Positions 7,437-12,163 of a stretch of 12,163 nt of DNA are shown here, piece by piece. Each line of letters opens with the position of its first letter. Positions within the stretch are counted from its first letter, which is position 1. Under the pieces are notes generated by a model. It worked only from the letters and a program-made list of their open reading frames with translations. It searched no databases and was not told the origin of the DNA. This stretch comes from Bacillota bacterium (lineage in GTDB: Bacteria; Bacillota; Clostridia; Oscillospirales; Acutalibacteraceae), in contig JAEWWM010000070.1 of assembly GCA_023458915.1 (NCBI GenBank), positions 1-12,163 on the forward strand. The letters are read 5' to 3'. The position numbers and the translations under genes were made by a program.

Positions 7437-8135
7437 ATTCTCCCATTTATAGCCCATACCCCATACGGTAATAATATGCTGAGGAATTGAGGGCTTATCT
7501 TCAATTTTCATTCTGAGTCTTCTTATATTAACATCCACTATTTTCTCTTCACCTTGATAAGATTCTCCCCAAACATGGTGAAGAATCTGCGTACGGCTAA
7601 GAACTGCTCCGGGGTTTGAGAAAAAATATTCCATTATTTGAAACTCAACTTGAGTCAATTCAATTATATGCCCGTGCTTTTTAAGAGCACGGTTCTTTAG
7701 GTTAAGCACAAATTCTCCGAATTTAATTTCTTCTTGAAATTTGTTTTCTATTCGCATAACATTGAGCGCTACTCTTCGGTAAAGCGCATCTACACGCGCA
7801 ACCAGCTCAGACGGGCTAAACGGCTTTGTTATGTAATCATCGGCACCTAGCATAAGTCCGCTTATTTTGTCCATTTCCTGCGTTTTAGCCGTTAAAAGAA
7901 TTATCCCTATTGAATCGCTTTTTTTTCTAAGCTCTTTGCAAACTTTCATGCCATCTATTCCGGGAAGCATAACATCCAAAACAGCCAAATCAAAATCCCC
8001 ATTATAGTGGTCAAACATTTCGAGCGCTTTTTCGCCACTGTCAGTATCAACCACCTCATAACCGGATCTTTGCAGGTTTATTACTTCAAACTCTCTTATT
8101 GCATCTTCATCTTCTGCTATTAATATTCGCTTCAT
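7434..8135 (-). CDS. OmpR/PhoB-family response regulator
   Basis: This 233-aa two-domain transcription factor is phosphorylated by the kinase encoded just downstream. The receiver domain (1-119) carries the acidic pocket EDED (8-11), the phosphoacceptor Asp54 in LAVLDVMLPGIDG, the switch Thr82 in LLTAKT and Lys104 in ITKPFS. The C-terminal winged-helix DNA-binding domain (about 133-233) shows ELTQVEFQIMEYF, the transactivation-loop/recognition-helix region with VDVNIRRLRMKI, and the wing ending TVWGMGYKW, all standard for OmpR/PhoB proteins. The start is ATG, with a GGAGG-like site visible upstream on the minus strand (TCCTCCC at about 8141-8146). It lies 32 bp after the lipoprotein gene and 76 bp before the kinase, so co-transcription is likely. 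Targets are unknown; autoregulation of the promoter at 8733-8761 is a reasonable guess only. Confidence 0.95.
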   Translation of the reverse strand: MKRILIAEDEDAIREFEVINLQRSGYEVVDTDSGEKALEMFDHYNGDFDLAVLDVMLPGIDGMKVCKELRKKSDSIGIILLTAKTQEMDKISGLMLGADDYITKPFSPSELVARVDALYRRVALNVMRIENKFQEEIKFGEFVLNLKNRALKKHGHIIELTQVEFQIMEYFFSNPGAVLSRTQILHHVWGESYQGEEKIVDVNIRRLRMKIEDKPSIPQHIITVWGMGYKWEN

Positions 8136-8167
8136 TATTATCCTCCCATAATTTAAATTTTCCCTAT

Positions 8168-8689
8168 CTAAACTAAAAAATCATTCGGCAAACTGACCTC
8201 AAAAACACGTTCACCGTCACACTCATATGCATAAACTGATTTGTAAGAACCGTCAAAATTCTTAACGAAAACCACTAACTCGTTTTTCCCGTCTTTATTT
8301 ATATCCTGAATGTAAATTTTTTCAATGTCTAAACCAGAGCGAGTAATGTCTTCAAATATTTTCCATTTACCCTCACTTTGCTTTAAAAATATTATGTGAA
8401 TTTTTTGAGTTTCTCCGAAAGTCTTATAAAAAGCAATTCTCCAGTCTTCGCCTTTGCCTGTTAAATCAGCTTTAATAACAGCAGAATATTTGCCTTCAAA
8501 CAAAGGGGATTCCCATTTAACATCAGATCTTATGTAATCTTTAATAGCATTTTGAATTTCCTCTTGCTCCGAAGAAACTTTCGGTGGGTTCATCACGCTT
8601 TGAATATTAAAAAAATTACCGTTACTACACCCTGAAATAAAAATTATGCAGACACATAAAATCCCAAAAATAAAAATTTTATTTTTCAA
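8168..8689 (-). CDS. Small lipoprotein with VCBS/FG-GAP-like motif, first gene of the two-component operon
   Basis: The 173-aa product starts at TTG (8689), chosen for the GGAGGG about 8 bases upstream. A type II signal peptide is clear: MKNK, a hydrophobic core (IFIFGILCVCIIFI) and a lipobox ISGC, giving a lipidated Cys21 at the membrane surface. The mature part has a polar linker, then about 125 residues of beta-type sequence with aromatic residues. IYIQDINKDGKNELVVFVKN (about 125-144) resembles the DxNxDGxxEL calcium-binding loop of VCBS/FG-GAP repeats. Being first in the operon with the regulator and kinase, it could be an accessory sensor presenting a signal to the kinase's external domain; this is inference from position. 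No enzymatic motif is seen. Confidence 0.85.
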   Translation of the reverse strand: MKNKIFIFGILCVCIIFISGCSNGNFFNIQSVMNPPKVSSEQEEIQNAIKDYIRSDVKWESPLFEGKYSAVIKADLTGKGEDWRIAFYKTFGETQKIHIIFLKQSEGKWKIFEDITRSGLDIEKIYIQDINKDGKNELVVFVKNFDGSYKSVYAYECDGERVFEVSLPNDFLV

Positions 8690-8732
8690 AAATGACCCTC
8701 CGCCAAAAACTATAAGCTTATTTTATTTTTAA

Positions 8733-8761
8733 ATTATAGCATATTTTGCCTTTATTTTAAA
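8733..8761 (-). promoter_or_regulatory. Sigma-A promoter of the lipoprotein-regulator-kinase operon
   Basis: On the minus strand, the -10 is TATAAT (8738-8733), preceded by TGC to form an extended -10 (TGCTATAAT). A -35 TTTAAA (4 of 6 matches) lies 17 bases upstream. It sits about 45 bases before the TTG start of the lipoprotein gene, a normal leader length. Confidence 0.65.
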
Positions 8762-8771
8762 ATTTTGTGTA

Positions 8772-8861
8772 AAAGACAAAAGACGGATTTTACGTTTTCC
8801 CCCTTTAGCTGTAAGCGGAAGAGAAATAGTGCTTCCTTAATGCGGATATTTAGGCAATGCT
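8772..8861. repeat. Intergenic repeat (copy 3, decayed palindrome)
   Basis: It shares ATTTTACGTTT plus a C-run with copy 2, and the right-hand GGA-AGAGAAA and ATG-GGATATTTAGGCAATGCT blocks. The arms (TTTTCC / GGAAGA) no longer pair perfectly and the GC-rich core is reduced to CCCTTTAGCTGTAAGC. This looks like an older or diverged copy. Confidence 0.6.
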
Positions 8862-8931
8862 AAAAATTATATTTTTTTGCATCGCCCGAATTTAAGCCAC
8901 CAAATAAAACAAGTTTTAAATTTTCAAAATA

Positions 8932-8960
8932 TTGACATATTTTAATATTAATCATATAAT
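8932..8960 (+). promoter_or_regulatory. Perfect-consensus sigma-A promoter
   Basis: TTGACA (8932-8937), a 17-base spacer and TATAAT (8955-8960) match the vegetative consensus at every position. Transcription would begin near 8967, giving a leader of about 54 bases to the ATG at 9021. It should drive the tube-like gene and the acidic gene strongly unless repressed. No clear operator palindrome overlaps it. Confidence 0.85.
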
Positions 8961-9020
8961 TTTTCTAAAATTATTGTGATATTTAAATAAATTTACAACT
9001 GTTAAGGGGTGGTATTTATT

Positions 9021-9749
9021 ATGGGCTTGTTCAGCACCGCTTACCGAACCGGCGTTTTAAATGATTTCAGCATTGTTTCAAAAGCTGTTTTTTATATTAT
9101 GGAGGAAAAAAGCGGTATTTTCTCCGGCACTTACGGACGCACTAGCGAAGATCCTCTTCCTGTTCAAATTAATCCGACAAGCCTCAATTTTGATTATGGC
9201 GATGACAAAAAAACACCAGAAATGTTCAGAGGTATATCATGGCCGGACGAAATTAATGATATACCCAGAGTTCAAATGCCAAAATCAGGCCTTAGAGGCT
9301 CGCTTAACATTACTTTAACCTACGACGTTTATGACGAATATTTTGTTCGCACTATGGATGGACTTTTGACAAGCAGCCTTCTAGGCACTGATTCCGATGA
9401 AATGTCCCTTATGAGTGAATCCGCAACAAGCTTGAAAAAACTTACAGATTATGCAGGATTAATGAATTTTTATGTGCTTTTTGTGTGGGGTAATATATCT
9501 TATTTCGGACTTCTTAGAAAAGTAGATGTTGATTACCATACATTTTCGCGTTGGGGCGACCCTTTAAAAGCAGAAGCTAAAATAGAAATAGAAAAACAAC
9601 CGCTAGAATATGATGAAAAAGGTATAGAAAAATCTCCGCTAGAATCTAATAAGATAGACACAATATCTCAACTATCAATAAAGGCATACACCAAAACTTC
9701 TGACATCATGAACAAAGCTGCCTTAGCCTTAACACAAGCACTAAGATAA
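9021..9749 (+). CDS. Contractile-injection-system tube/adaptor-like protein, lacking LysM
   Basis: The 242-aa product starts at ATG 9021, after AAGGGGTGG; the frame extends to a GTG inside that site, which I reject. No signal peptide or membrane segment is seen. The order of motifs resembles the N-terminal domain of CIS tube/LysM-adaptor proteins (Afp7/PVC7 type; phage-tail relatives): PVQINPTSLNFDYG (47-60), GSLNITLTYDVYDE (93-106) and VLFVWGNISYFGLLRKVDVDYHTF (152-175), then GDPLKAEAKIEIE (179-191). In that family these are the 'QFNPxSL' strand, the 'L.F.L.FD' strand, 'WG...F.G.l..v...Y..F' and 'G.PLRA...v'. Known members usually end in a LysM domain; here a 50-residue polar/helical tail follows instead. 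It is 25 bp upstream of the acidic gene under a consensus promoter. No sheath, baseplate, spike or ATPase gene is nearby, so it is either an orphan or part of a scattered locus. The family call is from motif memory, not a search. Confidence 0.55.
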   Translation: MGLFSTAYRTGVLNDFSIVSKAVFYIMEEKSGIFSGTYGRTSEDPLPVQINPTSLNFDYGDDKKTPEMFRGISWPDEINDIPRVQMPKSGLRGSLNITLTYDVYDEYFVRTMDGLLTSSLLGTDSDEMSLMSESATSLKKLTDYAGLMNFYVLFVWGNISYFGLLRKVDVDYHTFSRWGDPLKAEAKIEIEKQPLEYDEKGIEKSPLESNKIDTISQLSIKAYTKTSDIMNKAALALTQALR

Positions 9750-9774
9750 AAAAAGTCAAAAGCGGAGGGTTAAC

Positions 9775-11394
9775 ATGGCATTACAAATTTCAAAATTTTT
9801 CAAAAAAATAAAATCGAGTTTTCAAAGCAAAAAAACGCAAAATAGGCAGCCGAAAATTTCATCTGCGAAAACCTCGCCTCTTGTATTAAATATTAAAAAT
9901 GAAGATTACGAAGACATAAGCGATGCGCCATTTATGAAATCTGATAGTATCAGCGAAAATCTAAAATGGATGGAAATTGCAAACAATATAGAATTAGAAA
10001 ATAAAAAAGAAAAAACGGAAACAACTGAGTCCGATGCGGAACTTACGGAAGAAAAAGACGAAGATGAAGACGAAGAATTAGATCTAGATGAAAACGAAGA
10101 AGAAACAGAAGTATCGCCAGAAATAACGGAGGAAGGAACAACAGAAAACGAGACTCCTGAAGAAACAGAAGACAAAACAGATGGAAATGAAGAAGAAGCG
10201 GAAGAAGCTCCTGAAGAAACAGAAAACAAAATAAATAAAGATGAGACAGAAGAAAAAAACGAATCCGCTGAAAATGAAAATGAGACACTAGCAGAAAAAA
10301 TAGAAGGGGAATCACTCGAAAATAAAGCACAAACATTAATGCAATCATGCTTGAAAGGCAATTTTATAAATTACAGCGAAAGCATGTCTTCTTCTGAAAA
10401 TATTATCGGAATCAAAGAGCTGGCAGAAGCGCTTCAAAAACTTTCTAACAACACATCCATGAGAAATTTTAAAAAAGAAATTACCGAACTTGTAAATACA
10501 GATGGCGCAAGAATCAGAAGAGCACACGACGAACCACTAAGAGAAAACATGACTAAATTAGGATACATTCAAGCTTTAGAACAAGTTATAAAAAATGCAC
10601 TGTCTAATATCTGGTACAGGCAGCAAAAATCCAAAAGAAGTAAAAATGATGAAAAATGCGTAATAATTTTAGCGTCTTTTTTACGAGAAGAAGAGGACTC
10701 CGAAATAAATCCGCTTATTATCAGAGCTCAAATTCAAAAAAGAGCACTCGAAATAATTAAGAAGGAAACAGAAAGAAAAGAAGCCCTTAAAAAGCGGCAA
10801 AGAGAAGAAGAAGATAAAGTAGGTATAACAGACGAACTTAGAGAATACAGAGAAAACATTAAAACTCGAAAATGGAAACGAGAACCAGAAGTAACATCCG
10901 ATGAAATTGATGATGGAGTTAAAGAAAAATGGCAGTTTTCAAGAGCACTCGCCAGAACCATAGGTAATATAATAAATTTTAGCAAATCAAAAATTACAGA
11001 TAATAAAAAACTTGAAAAGTTCAAAAATTTTGAAAAGTATACCGAAGACGACAGTAGAGTGTATAAAAACCTTTCAAATCTAAAAAATCGTTACCAAAAT
11101 GAAAACGAAGATAAAGAAAATGAAAAGGAGTTTACACGAGATCTTAAAAGTTTGTTTGTAAAGCAACTTTTAAAAGACGCTGAGTTACTTCAAGAACTTT
11201 TAGACGAAAACGAAGCGGAACTCAATATTCGACATTTAAAGGACATTACAGAAATTATAGAACAACTTCTTAACGATGATGAAAACATGGAGGACGATCT
11301 TGAAAAACTAGAAAATATAAATAAAACCGGTAAATATATAACTAACTCGAGAAATTTTAACAACATGCTAAAAGATGAAAAATTTTTTCGGTAA
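9775..11394 (+). CDS. Large acidic, largely disordered/helical protein of unknown function
   Basis: The 539-aa product starts at ATG, with GGAGGG upstream. The N-terminus (1-32) is strongly basic and Lys/Ser-rich (FFKKIKSSFQSKK). Residues about 83-180 are a low-complexity acidic tract of Glu/Asp/Thr/Asn, including an imperfect 18-residue tandem repeat (PEETEDK / PEETENK). Residues 190-539 are charged and helical with coiled-coil-like runs (KRALEIIKKETERKEALKKR; LLKDAELLQELLDENEAEL). There is no signal peptide, transmembrane segment or recognisable enzyme motif. It is probably co-transcribed with the tube-like gene 25 bp upstream and ends at a terminator, so the two may work together, for example as scaffold, chaperone or cargo; this rests on position only. 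The acidic tract may mimic nucleic acid or bind basic partners. No homologous family comes to mind. Confidence 0.8.
   Translation: MALQISKFFKKIKSSFQSKKTQNRQPKISSAKTSPLVLNIKNEDYEDISDAPFMKSDSISENLKWMEIANNIELENKKEKTETTESDAELTEEKDEDEDEELDLDENEEETEVSPEITEEGTTENETPEETEDKTDGNEEEAEEAPEETENKINKDETEEKNESAENENETLAEKIEGESLENKAQTLMQSCLKGNFINYSESMSSSENIIGIKELAEALQKLSNNTSMRNFKKEITELVNTDGARIRRAHDEPLRENMTKLGYIQALEQVIKNALSNIWYRQQKSKRSKNDEKCVIILASFLREEEDSEINPLIIRAQIQKRALEIIKKETERKEALKKRQREEEDKVGITDELREYRENIKTRKWKREPEVTSDEIDDGVKEKWQFSRALARTIGNIINFSKSKITDNKKLEKFKNFEKYTEDDSRVYKNLSNLKNRYQNENEDKENEKEFTRDLKSLFVKQLLKDAELLQELLDENEAELNIRHLKDITEIIEQLLNDDENMEDDLEKLENINKTGKYITNSRNFNNMLKDEKFFR
10154..10261 (+). repeat. Imperfect tandem repeat, 2 x 54 bp, within the acidic gene
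   Basis: Unit 1 begins at 10154 and unit 2 at 10208. Both start CTCCTGAAGAAACAGAA, followed by G or A and ACAAAA, nearly identical over the first 24 bases and diverging later. The 54-bp period keeps frame (18 residues), so the acidic tract probably grew by duplication. Confidence 0.6.
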
Positions 11395-11423
11395 AATCAA
11401 ATAATTAGTTTTTGTTGGCCGCA

Positions 11424-11460
11424 TCTCGCTTAAAATCAAAATTAAGCGGGAATTTTTATT
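11424..11460 (+). terminator. Intrinsic terminator after the acidic gene
   Basis: A 10-bp stem (TCTCGCTTAA at 11424-11433 with TTAAGCGGGA at 11442-11451, one G-T wobble) has an 8-base loop and is followed by a T-rich tract (11453-11460). It lies 30 bases after the stop codon and should end the two-gene transcript. Confidence 0.8.
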
Positions 11461-11494
11461 TAAAAATTGAAAATATTTCTTTATTTATAATTGT

Positions 11495-11535
11495 TTTACG
11501 TTCTCCGCCTGCCGCCGGCGAGCGGAGAACGTAAA
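11495..11535. repeat. GC-rich palindrome with 14-bp perfect arms (intergenic repeat copy 4)
   Basis: TTTACGTTCTCCGC (11495-11508) pairs exactly with GCGGAGAACGTAAA (11522-11535) around a 13-base GC-rich loop. The TTTTACGTTyTCC left arm matches copies 2 and 3, but the outer flanks differ. It sits between the terminator and feoA, about 90 bases before the feoA start. Confidence 0.75.
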
Positions 11536-11578
11536 GAAACGTTATTTTATAAAAAAATTCCTTAAAAATCTCACATTT

Positions 11579-11612
11579 ATACTATTTTTTCATAGTCTAT
11601 AAAAAATAGTAT
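11579..11612 (+). promoter_or_regulatory. 12-bp inverted repeat just upstream of the feoA ribosome-binding site
   Basis: ATACTATTTTTT (11579-11590) is followed after 10 bases by its exact reverse complement AAAAAATAGTAT (11601-11612). The spacer itself holds the palindrome ATAGTCTAT. The repeat ends about 4 bases before the GAGG ribosome-binding site (11617-11620) of feoA. It could be an operator for a metal regulator or an mRNA hairpin gating translation. It does not fit the canonical Fur box. Confidence 0.5.
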
Positions 11613-11626
11613 GAGTGAGGCAAAAC

Positions 11627-11875
11627 ATGAAAACAACTATAATGCCGCTAAATCAGTCTTCTGAAGGAATGCATCTGAAGGTGCTGAATTTAAAATTCAG
11701 TGGCTCAGAAAAAAGGAGAATATTTGACCTTGGAATAATTCCCGGAACAAAAATAAAAGCACTGCAAAAAAGCCCTCTCGGAGATCCTGCAGCTTATTTT
11801 GTAAGAGGAACCGTATTAGCTTTTAGAAACGAAGATGCACGCAAAATAATAGTAGAAACAATAGACTTGCCCTAA
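11627..11875 (+). CDS. feoA: Ferrous iron transport protein A (FeoA)
   Basis: This small cytoplasmic SH3-like protein (82 aa, usual size) works with the FeoB permease in Fe(II) uptake. The family core is visible: KVLNLKFSGSEKRRIFDLGI, then PGTKIKALQKSPLGDPAAYF and VRGTVLAFRNEDARKIIVE, matching the 'LGIxPGtxixvxxxsPlGDPxxyxvxGxxlalRxxeAxxIxV' pattern. The start is ATG 11627, with GAGG 6 bases upstream; an in-frame GTG at 11615 lies over that site and is rejected. The gap to the feoB start is 169 bp, unusually long for a feoAB operon, and appears to contain a separate promoter. The nearby inverted repeat suggests its own control. Confidence 0.93.
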   Translation: MKTTIMPLNQSSEGMHLKVLNLKFSGSEKRRIFDLGIIPGTKIKALQKSPLGDPAAYFVRGTVLAFRNEDARKIIVETIDLP

Positions 11876-11889
11876 AACCTGTTCAGACC

Positions 11890-11916
11890 ATAATTTTTTT
11901 TATAAAAATTATTTTT
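11890..11916 (+). terminator. Possible weak AT-only terminator after feoA
   Basis: ATAATTTTT (11890-11898) pairs with AAAAATTAT (11904-11912) around a 5-base loop, followed by a T-run. An all-AT stem is a weak terminator, so it may attenuate rather than end transcription between feoA and feoB. Confidence 0.35.
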
Positions 11917-11969
11917 CAATCAAAATTCCTCAACGAATAGGCATATATTCTTCGTCACTTTTCTTGAAC

Positions 11970-11998
11970 TTGAACTGATGTTAAAGCAAATCTAAAAT
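11970..11998 (+). promoter_or_regulatory. Candidate promoter for feoB
   Basis: A -35 TTGAAC (11970-11975), 17-base spacer and -10 TAAAAT (11993-11998) are each one or two bases from consensus. The predicted start near 12005 lies just before the Fur-box-like site and 40 bases before the feoB ATG. It fits a separate feoB transcript. Confidence 0.45.
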
Positions 11999-12008
11999 CT
12001 TGTGAAAA

Positions 12009-12023
12009 TGACAACAATTATCA
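12009..12023 (+). promoter_or_regulatory. Fur-box-like operator upstream of feoB
   Basis: TGACAACAATTATCA matches the 7-1-7 Fur consensus TGATAATNATTATCA at 12 of 14 defined positions. It overlaps the expected start of transcription from the candidate promoter, a classic repressor position, and feoB is a standard Fur target. In low-iron cells repression would lift. Confidence 0.55.
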
Positions 12024-12044
12024 TAATGGAGTTGACGCCGATAA

Positions 12045-12163
12045 ATGAGCCTTATTCAAAGTTTGAAACTTAAAGTAAGGAAATCAAAAAAAGTCGCTTC
12101 AGTTAAAAAAGATTTAGAACCAAAAATACAAAATCAAAAAATAATTGCAATTGCCGGAAATCC
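12045..12163 (+). CDS. feoB: Ferrous iron transport protein B (FeoB), N-terminal fragment
   Basis: Only the first 39 codons are present before the right edge. The frame ends KIIAIAGNP, the start of the FeoB G1 (P-loop) motif usually reading AxxGNPNxGKT; with feoA just upstream, this identifies the GTPase-permease for Fe(II). ATG 12045 is the first start after an in-frame TAA at 12042, with GGAG 13 bases upstream, a longish spacing. The 30 or so residues before the G domain are basic (LKLKVRKSKK...VKK), a longer lead-in than in many FeoBs, which start nearly at the G1 strand. Confidence 0.8.
   Translation, partial: MSLIQSLKLKVRKSKKVASVKKDLEPKIQNQKIIAIAGN

Larger units (their letters stand above)
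8690..9020. other. Divergent 331-bp intergenic region: two promoters and a repeat
   Basis: No gene is seen here. It holds the minus-strand promoter of the lipoprotein/two-component operon (8733-8761), repeat copy 3 (8772-8861), and the plus-strand consensus promoter of the tube-like gene (8932-8960). The stretch between the repeat and the plus promoter is AT-rich with nothing further that I can support. Confidence 0.6.

Noticed and set aside
9021..9749. Tube-like gene as part of an ordinary prophage tail module
   Set aside because: The flanks are a two-component operon and feoAB; no phage structural, lysis or integrase gene is in the window. A distant module cannot be excluded.
9906..10361. 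Long minus-strand open frames rich in Ser or Leu opposite the acidic gene
   Set aside because: They are antisense shadows of the GAA/GAT-rich tract (read as TTC, TCT or CTT) and lack ribosome-binding sites.

Overview
The window is AT-rich bacterial DNA with strong Gram-positive ribosome-binding sites (AGGAGG-like), frequent TTG starts and sigma-A-type promoters. Gene content (PrmC, an OmpR-type two-component pair with a lipoprotein, FeoA/FeoB, a double-glycine leader) suggests a Firmicute of the Clostridia, possibly host-associated. The species cannot be fixed from the sequence. No rRNA, tRNA, CRISPR array, transposase or integrase was seen.

Layout. (1) 1-97, minus strand: the N-terminus of a membrane or exported protein running off the left edge, then a 416-bp non-coding stretch holding a perfect 34-bp palindrome. 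(2) 514-4799, plus strand: an eight-segment membrane protein of unknown function; a GAPDH of the GapA/eukaryotic-like class; a 458-aa protein with a Nif11-like double-glycine leader fused to two hydrophobic segments and a large unknown domain; and a family 8 glycosyltransferase. The glycosyltransferase frame has an upstream signal-anchor that is reached only if translation starts at a rare ATT codon. A bidirectional terminator separates this block from (3) prmC, minus strand. (4) 5924-8689, minus strand: a probable operon of lipoprotein, response regulator and sensor kinase, with an extended -10 promoter. (5) 8932-11394, plus strand: a perfect-consensus promoter drives a protein resembling the contractile-injection-system tube/LysM-adaptor family (no LysM), followed by a 539-aa acidic, helical protein and a terminator. 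No sheath, baseplate or ATPase gene accompanies the pair. (6) 11627-12163, plus strand: feoA and the first 39 codons of feoB (ferrous iron uptake), with a Fur-box-like site between them.

Four long intergenic gaps each carry a GC-rich palindrome (416-449, 5815-5845, about 8788-8827, 11495-11535). At least the second and third share about 90 bp of flanking sequence, so this looks like a dispersed intergenic repeat family.

The best candidates for unusual biology are the orphan CIS-tube-like gene with its acidic partner, the double-glycine-leader protein beside a signal-anchored GT8, and the intergenic repeats. The housekeeping genes look ordinary.
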